Source: Deroplatys truncata (taxonomy: Eukaryota; Arthropoda; Insecta; Mantodea; Mantidae). From it: a stretch of 64,000 nt of DNA. Made by a program: the position numbers and the translations under genes. The DNA lies in the NCBI GenBank assembly GCA_030765065.1, contig CM060979.1:107434350-107498349 (forward strand), read 5' to 3'. The notes under the pieces were generated by a model. The model saw nothing but the letters and a program-made list of their open reading frames with translations, ran no database searches and was not told the DNA's origin. The stretch's first letter is position 1. Each line of letters opens with the position of its first letter. Below are positions 12,305 to 24,230 of this stretch, in pieces.

Positions 12305-12954
12305 TTCGAAATATATTACATCAACTTCAAACTGACTTTCCATACGCAGCAGCAACAAACCTTCTTCAACTATAACTAAAGTAACCTAATTAATACGCTT
12401 ATAGACAAAGTCATTCTTCTCCTTTTGTTCAGCAAAATGGTTGAAATAGAGCATTCTATATAACATATGGCTAAAGCATTAGCAAGATTTGGAAAACGCC
12501 TTTCACTCTCTGATGTGGTTATGGGAATTGTACAAATAATACATATGTTGCTATTTACCGTTCATTATGATTCCTTAGCTAACTTAACTTAGCACTTAAC
12601 AGATTCTTAGCAGTCTCCACCAAGAGCATACCACTTGCACTGAATTTACTGGTTAAGTTAGGTATTTTACACACCACGTGCTTTCGAACCATGTACAGAA
12701 TTAACACGTATGGTGTGAATCACATCACTGCATATGAACGCATGCACTGAGATTATGTGACTGTAAACGAAAGTGACCAACATAGATTGTAGTAGATTAT
12801 TAATTTTTTTTCCTCTGATCGGAATCGTATTACCCTACAATACTATCTACAGGACTGAATACATTTTTTCTTTCATATGGCAGCAGTGAAATTGAATGAC
12901 TACATGGAAAAGGCCGCGTGGAGGAAGAGCCAATAGCGAAGAACTTGGACTCCG
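12305..12954. other. AT-rich sequence, nothing recognised
   Basis: No supported feature. Confidence 0.5.
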
Positions 12955-13300
12955 GAAGGAGATGGAGGGAAATTGAGATAGAGGGACGGAGAGAGATTGA
13001 GGACCATGAGAAAAGGGTGAAAAGAGACTGAAATAGAGGGAGGGAGAGAGCTGGAGGGTGGTTAGGGCGATGAGGGAAATGCGAAGAGACGGAAGTGCAG
13101 GGAGAGAGACTCCGAGGGGATATGAGAAAGATGGAGAGAGTTTATGGTAGAGGGAGGGAGAGGGAGCAGTTGAAGGCGATGAAAGGAAGTCGGAGAGTGA
13201 TTGAGATAGAGGGAGGGAGAAAGAGAGAGAGGAAAAAGTTGAGGGCGACGAAAACAAGGAGCAAGGGATAAAGAATGCGGGAAGGAAAGAGACAGAGAAG
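12955..13300. repeat. purine-rich ~57 bp minisatellite
   Basis: The plus strand is almost all A and G. The phrase TAGAGGGAGGGAGAG or a near version recurs at 12980, 13034, 13148 and 13207, so the period is about 54-59 bp with about six degenerate units. The Ser/Leu/Pro-rich minus-strand frames across it are a by-product of the strand bias. Long polypurine runs of this kind can form triplex DNA. Confidence 0.75.
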
Positions 13301-14492
13301 AGTATCCGCAATTAACTCAATATTGCAAACGGAGTTTCTAGTTGTACTTGTAAATTTCGTAATGGTGTAGATTTTCCTAAATAGAAACATTGAGAATCAT
13401 CGTGTAAGAGTAGCAAAAATTGCATTACAAAATTTCGTTTTCCTAATCTTTGTAATCTGATTTATAATTCTAATAATTATATTGTTTCTTTTACGAACAT
13501 TTTCATCGCTTTTATCTTTCATTAAGTTTTATCGTTTCATCCACTTTACAGTCTTCTCGTGTGTAACACCAGCAGCTATCTGTTGTATATACCCTCTCCT
13601 TAAAAATATGACCTTGAAGAGTATCCAAGTTTATGAGGCAGGGTGTATAAGGTTGTCATCCCATCGCGTGAGCAGGCATCAGGCGTCTAACACGCAAGAT
13701 TTGTTCCTCCCGCAGTAATTGCATTTTCGTGGTGGATAAGCCTTGGAGAATCAGGACATTTTTCTTGCGGTATCAGAGGCAGCAGACATGGGGAAACAGT
13801 TAAATCCTACAGGCGTAGCGTAACAGCAAGAAAGAAAATAATGAAGAACAGCGCTTGCATAATTGCGCGTGAATTGAGGATGGAGATAAGCTTTTGTTCC
13901 ACCCAAGCTTCACGCCGAAAAACAATGGCGTAAACTGTGGAAAACAAAGAAGTGCTTCCCACTGTCGTTAATTACAAAATATGCGAGTTGCCTCTCCCGG
14001 CTTCTTTACACCTGTTTTTGTTCGAGCGTTTTGCAAACCAAGTTGAAGTATCATGCTTTGTTTTAGAGATTAATATTGGACATTCGTTTAATGTGGGGAT
14101 GTCAAAATGTCCCTAGTAATGACAAGTGTGGTAATTGGCAGAGAGTACACGTTATTTTAATACCACAGCGATGAACCTCACAGAGAGAAACATTTAGGAT
14201 CAGAGTAATTATCGATGTAAAAATTATGTAAATCCGGTTGGCAAAAATGTCTTCATTCCGCAAATCACTAAACATGCAACACATACTACGCCATTCAGCA
14301 ATATTGTTTTAACAAATGAACAGCCAAACACAGGGGGAACGTCACTGCGACTCCTATTTACACCACCTCTGGTAAAGAGTGAAGTATCCAGTCTAAAATA
14401 TGGATTGTAATATTTCTAATTGCCATGAAAAGAAGAAAACAGTAAACGTCAATTTAGGAAAAGTATTTTTGTTACAAATACGAAACTTATTT
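13301..14492. other. sequence with no recognised feature
   Basis: No gene or repeat supported up to the LTR element. Confidence 0.5.
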
Positions 14493-15470
14493 TGCGACGG
14501 TATTATGTTTATTTATTTATTGAGCCCCACGTTTGGGAGCCAATTTGTGATGGTATTGGTGTTTGTTTGAAAGAATGCTACTGTTTATTTGCCGCACGTA
14601 TAAAAGACAATTTGTCGCGGTCACTTCGTGTTATCATTTACTGAGCGCCTGTTATTTTATTTAATTTTGGGTTCACTGTCCTCCGGCTAGCTATGATCTT
14701 TTTGGTCGAGCACTTATCTTATACAAGGTGTGTAAACGGAAAGGAGTCTTTTATCCAAAGATAACACTGATGAAGAATTTGTTTTACACTTTTATTGTCG
14801 TAACATATTATGCACTTTCACATATTAATCTTGACACTCGCCAAACTGAAACTGTTATAATAACTTATTTACTGCACATTCTTAATTCGCGTACTTCAAC
14901 TTTTTGCGTAATTAACTTTACAAAACTTGAGATTTTTCATAACTCTGCTACGCGTAACCTGCGAATCGATAAACTGTGCGATGTATTCAGCGACGTGTAA
15001 TGCACAAATATTTCCGATGGACTGGAGCCGACGTGTAGTGTACAAATGTTTCCGATGGACTGAACGATTTTGACTCTGACCTAGCCCTTTTTATACTCCT
15101 ACACCCCGATATGCCTAAAGATTATAACTGAGCTGCTATTGGTTAATAAAACGCGCCAACATTAGTGTCTATTTTTATATCCAATGAAAATTACGAAAAC
15201 ATATGCTCTAGGGAAAAATGTTCCAGCAAATTCCTAAGAAAAACGCGCCAATATTACGTCATTTGCTCGTCTCTAATAATGATAAACAGCTCACCCCCTC
15301 GCTACATTATTGCACGCTATTATTGTCAGTTTCAGTAAGGCCGTATAAACTTACTTCTCGACAATGCTTACAATCATCAAACATCTCAAATCAATGTCAC
15401 ACAATAATGCATATTCACACTACAATTACTCTTGACATTTACATAATTTATGATACAAATTACTGCATCA
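14493..15470 (-). repeat. 3' LTR
   Basis: Matches 17611-18589 over its whole length. It contains TATAAAAAGGG (minus strand, 15085-15095) and AATAAA-type signals near its 3' end. An old primer-binding-site-like copy lies inside it at 14524-14542. Confidence 0.85.
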
Positions 15471-16196
15471 TATGCCCCACTAGAAACATAATTATAAATA
15501 TTAACTACTTGTTTGGAAATTATATAATTGGGTTTTTAGTCTCCTGAATCTTGGAACACACGCTATTTATCACTTTCACTTAACACCACACGTATTTGAC
15601 ACACAACATATGTTTTGCCTTTTATCTCGCCACTATTTACTGGCTCTGGTTTAATGTGTTTAGACATTAATCTGACATTACAACATTTTTTATAGCAAAT
15701 ACTGTACCCTGAATTATTTAGTTACTGTTACAAAAATGGTTTACTTTCTTATATTGTTGACAAAAATTTATGCATTCAAGAATTTTTGTAATTATTAAAC
15801 ATATTTACCAAAATATTCACCCTCTACACAAATATATTTACATCTCTTAAATCTAGACACTGTTTCACATTATCTGTTTGCTACATAAGTATTAGTTTTA
15901 ATTATTTTTACCCCATTTTTGTTGTTTTGTACTTTATATTTAAAATACTATTTGAATTATACCTACCTACTTTTACTTTAATATAACATTAAGTTTTAAT
16001 TATTACATGCTTCATTTCCAATGCTATTACAGTTATTACGAAAATGTTATTTTTCCCTTTAAACATTTAGTTATGTCCAGAATTTTATTTTTCCTTTCTC
16101 ATGACGTACATACATAGTTAACCCTCTTACATTCCAATACATTGCTCTGCAGTTCATCTTTAATTATCCAGCATTTACTTTTCATCTCATTGCTAT
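15471..16196. other. LTR element interior, 3' noncoding part
   Basis: Very AT-rich stretch between gag and the 3' LTR where pol would lie in an autonomous element. No pol motif (YxDD, DTGA, HHCC) is readable. Confidence 0.6.
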
Positions 16197-17192
16197 TCAC
16201 CCTCCTGGATCAAATTGTCTGTGGCTAAACATTACTCGTAGCTGTATCGTAACCTTCCAAAATTTATTCATGAATAACCTCTTTAAGGATTCATATGAAA
16301 TTTCAACCCCTGATACCATTTGAAAACAATCTAAAGTTTCCTGAAAAACACATCTTTTGACAACTATCATTTTCAATTCTTGCGGTATCTTTGTAATTTG
16401 AGAGTGCTCTGACAAATCTGTACTAAACTGTACTGGATTGGAGTTTTCATTTTGAACAATTTGGTACTTGTTAACTTCAGAAGTTAGCTTTTGATTATTT
16501 ATAGGCAAAACTTTAACTTCTTCGGACAATTTATTTCTTTGCGTTTCTGATTCTTTCTGAATTTCAGATATCTCCCCTCTGAAATTAACTTGCGCCTGAT
16601 TTAAATCTACATTCGTAACCTCTTTCATCTCTCTTAGCTCACTTGAAATAATACTCATTCTACTACCTGACTCTGTACATTCTACATCAACATATTCACT
16701 TTTAATATTAACCTCACTTTCTTTGTTAGATATTTCCCTGCTCATGTCTAACATTTTCTTTAAATCTTCTCCTATCTCACCTGCTATTATTTCCTGATTT
16801 TCATCTCTCATTTTTGGCATACTACTATCTAGGTTCATAACTTTCTTTTCAATTTCTTCCCTGCTTTGATCTACTTTTTGCTCTAATATCTCATTCATCC
16901 TACCAATATCTTCCCTCAATTCTCTATAACTTTGTTTCATATCTTCCCTCAAGGTTTCAAGAAAATTTCTCATCATTTCCATCATCATGCCAGCATCAAA
17001 ATTAACATTTCCTGCTTTTCTATTCTGACTTTCTTCTCTAACAGTTCCTCTCTCAAATCCTACATTGTTTGAGCTATTTTCTGTAATATGTATTGAATTA
17101 CAGCTAACTGTTACATTATCCCCTTCCATTATTGTTTCTTCAGTATTATTAGTAGACATTGTTTTCTTAATTCTACCACTCCTCAAGTACAT
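16197..17192 (-). CDS. gag: gag-like protein of LTR element
   Basis: 331 residues if started at the ATG that gives MYLRSGR, a start typical of gypsy-group gags; an upstream in-frame GTG would add 13 residues but is an unlikely start. The middle (about residues 75-255) is rich in Glu, Lys, Met and heptad-like spacing and should form coiled coils. The C-terminal 40 residues, with LKRLFMNKFWK and a following VMFSHRQFDP, resemble the capsid helix region of insect gypsy gags. It stops at PGG with no zinc knuckle, so the nucleocapsid part is missing. It would package element RNA into particles. No pol follows it. Assignment rests on context plus the weak gag motif. Confidence 0.7.
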   Translation of the reverse strand: MYLRSGRIKKTMSTNNTEETIMEGDNVTVSCNSIHITENSSNNVGFERGTVREESQNRKAGNVNFDAGMMMEMMRNFLETLREDMKQSYRELREDIGRMNEILEQKVDQSREEIEKKVMNLDSSMPKMRDENQEIIAGEIGEDLKKMLDMSREISNKESEVNIKSEYVDVECTESGSRMSIISSELREMKEVTNVDLNQAQVNFRGEISEIQKESETQRNKLSEEVKVLPINNQKLTSEVNKYQIVQNENSNPVQFSTDLSEHSQITKIPQELKMIVVKRCVFQETLDCFQMVSGVEISYESLKRLFMNKFWKVTIQLRVMFSHRQFDPGG

Positions 17193-17462
17193 TTGATTGA
17201 TAAATTTTTTTTTAGAATAAAAAAGAATCACACTTTTCTAACCTTTCTGATGCTATCTGCTGATGTTGCTTTGATGTCCAGCTTCCTGCCCCTCTCTCCT
17301 AGATTATATGTCGCTTCTGCGTCGTATTATGATGAATCTGCGTCGTCTCGATGTTTTTGTGTCCACTCATCCGCGTCGTCTGTCGTTCCTGTAGTTGTTT
17401 CTGGAATCTGTGTCTTGTAGTTTAGTTCACTGCTCCATTCGCTCCACGTCCTGGTTCCTTCG

Positions 17463-17519
17463 CCCCTTCCTGGTTATTACGCTCCTTCCTGGTTATTCTG
17501 TTCCTTCCTGGTTATTCTG
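17463..17519. repeat. 19 bp tandem repeat x3
   Basis: CCTTCCTGGTTATT units recur every 19 bp (three copies) in the leader between the primer-binding site and gag. Confidence 0.8.
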
Positions 17520-17587
17520 CCCCACGTTCTGGGTGCCAATTATGCGGCGGTTACATTTTTTTGTTTATTTGTGTTTACTTGTGTTTT

Positions 17588-17606
17588 GCCCCACGTTTGG
17601 GCGCCA
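17588..17606 (-). promoter_or_regulatory. primer-binding site
   Basis: Minus-strand TGGCGCCCAAACGTGGGGC starts 4 nt from the 5' LTR. TGGCGCC is the complement of the tRNA-Lys 3' end class used by many retroelements. Close relatives of this motif, each followed by the LTR edge sequence, also lie at 17519-17538 and, inside the LTR, at 17642-17660. Confidence 0.75.
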
Positions 17607-17610
17607 ATTA

Positions 17611-18589
17611 TGCGACGGTATTATGTTTATTTATTTATTGAGTCCCACGTTTGGGAGCCAATTTGTGACGGTATTAGTGTTTGTTTGAAAGAATGCTACT
17701 GTTTATTTGCCGCACGTATAAAAGACAATTTGTCGCGGTCACTTCGTGTTATCATTTACTGAGCGCCTGTTATTTTATTTAATTTTGGGTTCACTGTCCT
17801 CCGGCTAGCTATGATCTTTTTGGTCGAGCACTTATCTTGTACAAGGTGTGTAAAGGGAAAGGAGTCTTTTATCCACAGATAACACTGATGAAGAATTTGT
17901 TTTACACTTTTGTTGTCGCAACATATTATGCACTTTCACATATTAATCTTGACACTCGCCAAACTGAAACTGTTATAATAACTTATTTACTGCACATTCT
18001 TAATTCGTGTACTTCAACTTTTCGCGTAATTAACTTTACAAAACTTGAAATTTTTCATAACTCTGCTACGCGTAACCTGCGAATCGATAAACTGTGCGAT
18101 GTATTCAGCGACGTGTAATGCACAAATATTTCCGATAGACTGGAGCCGACGTGTAGTGTACAAATGTTTCCGATGGACTGAACGAATTTGACTCTGACCT
18201 AGCCCTTTCTATACTCCTACACCCCGATATGCCTAAAGCTTATAACCGAGCTGCTATTGGTTAATAAAACGCGCCAACATTAGCGTCTATTTTTATATCC
18301 AATGAAAATTACGAAAACATATGCTCTAGGGAAAAATGTTCCAGCAAATTCCTAAGAAAAACGCGCCAATATTACGTCGTTTGCTCGTCTCTAATAATGA
18401 TAAAACAGCTCACCCCCTCGCTACATTATTGCACGCTATTATTGTCAGTTTCAGTAAGGCCGTATAAACTTACTTCTCGACAATGCTTACAATCATCAAA
18501 CATCTCAAATCAATGTCATACAGTAATGCATATTCACACTACAATTGCTCTTGACATTTACATAATTTGTGATACAAATTACTGCATCA
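17611..18589 (-). repeat. 5' LTR
   Basis: The partner of the LTR at 14493. Transcription would run on the minus strand from a TATAGAAAGGG box (18203-18213), which is one base different from TATAAAAAGGG in the 3' LTR. Confidence 0.85.
18203..18213 (-). promoter_or_regulatory. TATA box of 5' LTR
   Basis: TATAGAAAGGG on the minus strand; a TCAGTC start-like motif follows about 30-35 nt downstream. Confidence 0.5.
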
Positions 18590-18796
18590 ATCTATCGTTT
18601 TGGTATTCACAAGTAAATCGTAAGATAATACTAAATACCATCGTAGTGCATGTATCTATCTGGGTTGCTCAATAAAACTAACACTGCCATTAGAGGCAAC
18701 CTTTCAGTGTGTACAGTAATAACTTAAGCTTGATCCTGCACTTCTCCTAGTTATGCACATGCCATATGTTTGCGAGCAGGGCTACACAATTATATT

Positions 18797-18975
18797 TCGG
18801 GATGCTCCCGTAGCTCAGTCGTATAGCACCTTCCTACTGTGCAAGAGGTCCCGGGTTCGATTCCCGGCTGGGGATTGTGAATTTTTCTCTAGCCAAGATT
18901 ATCTCCAATCCTCCACAGAGTCTGGAAGTATGGATGAGGATCTGAATGTGTGTTTGATCTAATAATAAAAACTCC
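18797..18975 (+). mobile_element. tRNA-derived SINE, family C
   Basis: The first ~75 bp are strongly tRNA-like: A box TAGCTCAGTCGTATAGCAC and a perfect T arm CCGGG-TTCGATT-CCCGG containing the B box. The anticodon arm is degenerate and the acceptor stem pairs only partly, so a functional tRNA is unlikely. An unrelated ~85 bp body and a TAATAATAAAA tail follow. No target duplication was found. Confidence 0.75.
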
Positions 18976-19189
18976 AAAAGTGCAAGAAACCCTACGACAA
19001 GAGAATACAAGTTAACACTATTTGGAATATTTTCCAAAGGAAAGGCCTCTGATAAGACCAATATAATTAAAGGCGGGGAACTAAAAAAATATATGTTTTG
19101 TAATCGCTTAAAAAGTGCATTATGAACCTATGAAGAATTACGAAGAGGACATAAATAATTTGTAATTACTCATTTAATGTGCATATTCT

Positions 19190-19560
19190 TCTTCTTTCCA
19201 TGGTTTAGGCCGTTACCTGTTCCGGTCTCAGTCACATCTTAGTTTAGGTCTTCCGTGATCTTCTCCCTTTTGGTTTATAATTTAATATACTCCTTGATGG
19301 CCTGCGTGTATCGATTCTGTTAAGACGGTCTTTCCATATATGTTTATGATTTTCTATAATTTCTCCTATAGGACTAATCCTTAAATTTTCTCTTATTTAT
19401 TCATTAGTTAGTTACCCCATCTTGTTGCACCCTTGACGGCTCTCAAAAATCTCATCTCTGCTGCCTGAATTTAACTCGTATCTTTCTGTCTTAAAACCTA
19501 ACTTTCATTCACATAATGTATTACTGTTATAAGATCATGGCTGTCCCAACATTGTATTCG
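19190..19560 (-). pseudogene. LINE ORF2 C-terminal relic
   Basis: Reading the minus strand gives MRFLRAVKGATRWGN near 19480, then DRLNRIDTRRPSRSILNYKP and KGRR near 19290. These correspond to the conserved C-terminal stretch of insect endonuclease-reverse transcriptases after the RT domain. Stops and at least one frame change interrupt it. No RT catalytic motif remains. It belongs to the same broad LINE lineage as the relics at 2.0 kb and 48.2 kb. Confidence 0.7.
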
Positions 19561-21621
19561 ACGGCACAAATTACTTTTAAGATGACACATCTGTAGAGTA
19601 ATTGCCTAACAAACAGAACACTGCCATCATTCAATGGCCATTATCGCACCGTCTAGTGTAGGGAGTATGGAAGCACTATAATGACAATGCCACGCCTCAC
19701 ATTACCAATATTTATTTTTTTTAATCCATTGCTCTACACATTCGGTGCTGTGATGAGTAGCTAACCACCCTTGCTGAATAATTCGTTTTAGTTTGGTAGA
19801 CATTTATCTGTTATGCCGCTCTTTCCCCAAGACGCAACTATACGCTTCACTTTAAAATCAACCATACTCTTAAAAATGTAATGACTTCTCGTCTGGAGAA
19901 ACTAAAATGTTCCCAACCCAAAGAGATCAGCTAAGGATTATCACTAGTTGGGGTAGACTGCACCCTCAGCTACAGTCCATCTCATTTATCGTGTATAATA
20001 TCTGTATATGTACCAAAGTTAAAGGCGGGGATGAGGTAAAAACAGAAGTAAACTTGGACAAGACTTGTAAGCCACCGGTACTCCTACTTTGTCGATTTAC
20101 GCAAACGCCTCTAAGTCACTACTTCTTCCTTGAGTAGGACTTAGCTCTTCTCCTTATCCATCTGCTACCCCAACCTATAATTACACTTCTAATGTGAGTA
20201 ACAATTCCATTCATCGTTACTCGTTGGCGTAACAAAATACAAGATAGACATGGCCGGCGACGTCCCGACTATTCATTACACTACATTTGCCATTAATCTC
20301 CTGGCTTTCCAATAAAGTTGTCCGTTACCTAGGAACAATAAGTCATTAGTGCCCTCCACTTACTGAGATGGTTTCAGTCTATTATGTCTTAACAATACAT
20401 GTACAATTTGGTGGGGCCAATATTTTTATCCGGTGTGAATGTTCTACCAAACAATCTTTATGTGCTATATTTGGATTGTTGCGGTGGTTTTACTGTGCAA
20501 TAATCTGCCGTGCTCTTGTTACTGAAGAGGAATTTTGCTCATTGCGTTTCTTTACTCAATTTCTTTAGTTCTATAAACCATACATATTAGAAGCCGAATT
20601 TAATTTTTATGCAATGTTTAATATTGTTTGCGTTTTTGCCAAATAATCGGATTCCTCGTTATTTCCAGCATGAGAAGGGACATATTGAAATATATCTGTT
20701 TCTCTCATGCAAACAGATTTCGTATTTTCGCTATCTTGCGAGCCACTGGAAATCTGGAATTTTATATAGCTTGCACTGCACATGTGGAAACGCAAATTAT
20801 GATGACCATATGTAATGATTCCCTTCTGACATACAACTGAATTATGGAGATGCGTATAGCTTCTATTGTACCGTCAAAATTGGTTTTAATATTTCCAGTG
20901 TATATTTAATATTTTAACAGCTTGCTATTAATACAGCACCTACATATTGATTGTCTTCCATCAATGAGCCATCAGTGAAGATGTACTATGAATCATCTTC
21001 TGGATTCGTGTGTATGGATTTCTAATTTGCAAACTTTTATATAATATTTAAATGTGATGTACCTTTAAAGTCGCTGAGTTTCTGGCAAGAAAGGAAATCT
21101 TCAGAGAACCACCAACACGTTATACCTTGAACCTAGACCCATGCTGCAATAGAGTTCAGATGGGAGATTGTACTAACCATATTGTTTACTTTGTGAAATC
21201 TTTTTTTGATCTATTCATTTGCATTATTTGTCCTTGAAATTCGACAAACCTTTTCAGACTGATATATTAATAAAGGATCGCAGTAGCACAATGTTTTTCT
21301 GCGTCATTTCGCAAACCAGTGTGAATGGTCGATTTTTAATCAGCTCGCTCTGAAAACTACAAGTGAATCGTAAGGAAGGAATGGCGTAATGGATTTATTT
21401 CAATCAACACGAATCTGTGCGAGCTGCTCATCGGGTGCCGAAATGGGTATCTATCTTCACAACCGACGGGATTATACTCTAGATAAACGGGATTATGATC
21501 GTGCTGGTGGTGGTGGTGGTGGTGCTGTTGGCATCGGTAGTAATAGTGATGCTGATTAGTTTTGTATGAAATCAGTTTGCATACACAATATCATCCTCTG
21601 TCCTCTTCATCGAATGCATAG
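19561..21621. other. sequence with no recognised feature
   Basis: Short unrelated frames only. No RNA gene or repeat supported. Confidence 0.45.
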
Positions 21622-21635
21622 TTGGAACAATTCAG

Positions 21636-21928
21636 CCGTCCTCCGTGGTCTAGGGATACCATGCTAATCTCTAGTTCCTGAGATCGCGGGTTCAAACCCA
21701 GCGGAGAGCGATGACTTTTTCGGGAGTAAAAATCCTTAGCATGGCTTCCTTCGGAAGGGAAATAAAGCCGGTGGTCTCGTGTCGTAGATTTACGGCACGT
21801 AAATGAATCTCAAGCCTCATAAAGAGGTCTCTGAGCAAAATTTCCGATCTCTCACGCCCAATATAGACTGGCACGCTAAGAACCACAGAAGTTAAGGAGC
21901 GTCCATAAATAAAGCTCAATTTAAATTT
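21636..21928 (+). mobile_element. tRNA-derived SINE, family A
   Basis: Collinear with 8865-9145. The A box region GTGGTCTAGGGATACC and B box GGGTTCAAACCC are intact. Imperfect flanking repeats, TTGGAACAATTCAG (21622-21635) and TTGGAAAACCTCAG (21929-21942), agree at 11 of 14 positions and probably are the target duplication. Confidence 0.9.
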
Positions 21929-21942
21929 TTGGAAAACCTCAG

Positions 21943-24228
21943 GAATGAAATCCTTACAAGCAAAGTACATTCAGTCAGCTGCGATTTTGTTTTTCTTCTA
22001 GGGATAACAAATGTTCACTTCACGTACTACATGTAGCACTCCACTACCATTAGACAGCGCTATTGCATTGGTCGAAAAATCAATTTCTGCGTGACTTTTA
22101 CAGTAGAAATGTCATTGAGTGACTATCATTTTAACTTCATTTGCACATTTATTTCTCTAAATTAAAATGAATAGCGTCTCTGGCTTTTTGGTAACTGCAT
22201 ACTGCTACTCTTCTCACGTACACTTAATTTTGTTACTTCTAAACAAACACAAGAATTTCGCGCGAAAGAAAACTCACTTTTTGTTAATTTGTTCTTCTTA
22301 TTAAGCAATCAATCGTTATACAAGTTGTTATATGAAAAATGTATACGCATTAGTACAATATTCATAAGCATAAAAATTGGCAATACTGTAAAGCATAAGG
22401 TTTATCACTATATTTAGCAATAATCGCAGATCCTTTTTAAATAAATAATATAATTTTAATAAATGCATCACGTTATATAATTTATTTTCATTGCTTTGAT
22501 CATAGATGAAAGTAAAACTAGTAAAGTACTAATTGGGCTTAAATAGTTAAAATTCTAACAAACTTTTCACATTGTGGAATTCTCTTTCGTATGTGTTAAT
22601 AAATGGCCAGAAGAAAGAAAATTGGCAGTGTTATAAAATGTAACTTCTATCATTATTCGAATCTGTAAATATCATCCTATTTTAGCAAAAGAAATAATTT
22701 TATTACACTTCAAGGCTATATGAATAAAAGGTTGTATAAATTTTAGTATAATTTATTATTCTGTTTTCTAATTCATATATGCGTAGTAGACTTATGTATT
22801 TAACTTAGAGCAATGAATTTTAATTGCCACCCGCTTGCTGCTAAGTTGAGATAGTTAGGAAACTCATGAAAAACAATACTTGTTTCTTTGTCTTGACGCT
22901 ATAGTTATATAGTTTGGGGCAATTTTCAGTTTTATCTGATAGGTTAAACTTTTACACTGATACACTTCACCTACAGGTGTAATAGGTACTTATGCAGAAT
23001 ATAATGCACATTTATTCAATTTATTATCTCTGTTTATCGACGCTTATATAAAGAATAATTCAGTACGACCAAGATGGCCATTATGAGGGCTAAGAATTAG
23101 TATTGTATAGAGTGTGTGTGAGTAAAATTTTTAACGTAGGATATTCTTTTTAAAACTAAGAATCATGTGATGCATAAATGTTGGCTAAAGAGTTGTCAAT
23201 TTTGGTTTAAATAACCAGATTACCCTTAACCTAGATTATTAAACAACTCAAGGAGATCAAGTCGGCAGTGTAACATAACCGCTCAGAAAGGATATCCTGC
23301 TAGTCATACCCTCAGAACTTCGTTTTAATATTCAATATAATTTTTAATAATATATTCTTAAAAAGCATTATCTCATTTTAGGAAAAAAAGGGTTTAAGCT
23401 ATCCACCAATAAAAAAATTATAATCGAATGAGTAGTTTCCGTGATACTGTTATTACATTTGCTCTTTATATGTTGGTATTCATTATGATTAATTATTGCT
23501 ATTAATGTAGGATATTTAAATTAGAATTTAAAAATGCAATGTTCAGCAGGGTTCAAACAGCGGTTCGGTAGCTTTCTGTGCAGAGCTACATTAAACGTTG
23601 TCATTAAACGTTTGTTCATGTAACCGCTAAGATACTTAGGCTTTATGGGGAGCGCCATTTTATTTGCCTCAATCAGCACAACAAAACGATCATACCTTCT
23701 AGGTACTCACTATTTATAAGCATAGCAAATGCATCTTCTACCTAAATACACAACGCTTAATATGTTCCTCTTCTAAATATTACGACTAAGAAAATAAGTA
23801 ACGGCAGATTGATGTGAAAGAAGCGTCTCTTTCCTCTATGCTTGTCACCATGCTATATCAAATGCATCGAATTCGTTTCTAAAGTATCGGAAGAGCTGTC
23901 ACCGCTCATTGATGTATAACTACAGATCCGCAAGTCACCTCGGTTTCCTGGCTCTGATCCAAGTCGTGGTCCGCTGTAACATTGTTGTGTGCTGAGAACA
24001 TCAAGACTTACATTTCGTGTAATTATACAAGATCGTGCAACAAGTCAATGGGCAACAGCATAGGAATTAACTGTTTGCGGGAACGAAATCATGTTGCGGC
24101 CATCACAGGAAAACTTACGCCTGAATAGAACGGCAGCTTCATCTCGCCAGAATGGCTAGAAGTATCTCAACCTTTTAGAGCGTGAATGTGCAGAAGAGCA
24201 CGTCCTGAGCTTGGATCTGAGTAGCCTT
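21943..24228. other. AT-rich sequence, nothing recognised
   Basis: No gene supported. The last 300 bp (about 23900-24200) are GC-richer but have no readable domain. Confidence 0.5.
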
Positions 24229-24230
24229 TA

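Larger units (their letters stand above)
14493..18589 (-). mobile_element. gypsy-type LTR retrotransposon, gag-only
   Basis: Two direct repeats of about 979 bp bracket a 2.1 kb interior. On the minus strand each LTR begins TGATGCAG and ends ACCGTCGCA. Next to the 5' LTR is a primer-binding site beginning TGGCGCC; next to the 3' LTR is a short purine run AGTGGGG. The only long ORF is a gag-like protein on the minus strand. There is no protease, RT, RNase H or integrase, so the copy is non-autonomous and must borrow these. The LTRs differ at a little over twenty positions by eye, suggesting moderately recent insertion. The flanks (TATTT and ATCTA) give no convincing target duplication. Confidence 0.85.

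Noticed and set aside
12847-13311. 154-aa Ser/Leu/Pro-rich minus-strand ORF
   Set aside because: It lies on the purine-rich minisatellite; the composition explains the lack of stops.
14728-15547. Plus-strand ORFs in the LTRs (also at 17837-18675)
   Set aside because: They occur in both LTRs, differ by shifts and oppose the element's sense; they are LTR noncoding DNA.
18797-18872. Functional tRNA gene
   Set aside because: T arm is perfect but the anticodon arm and acceptor stem do not fold properly, and a SINE body follows.
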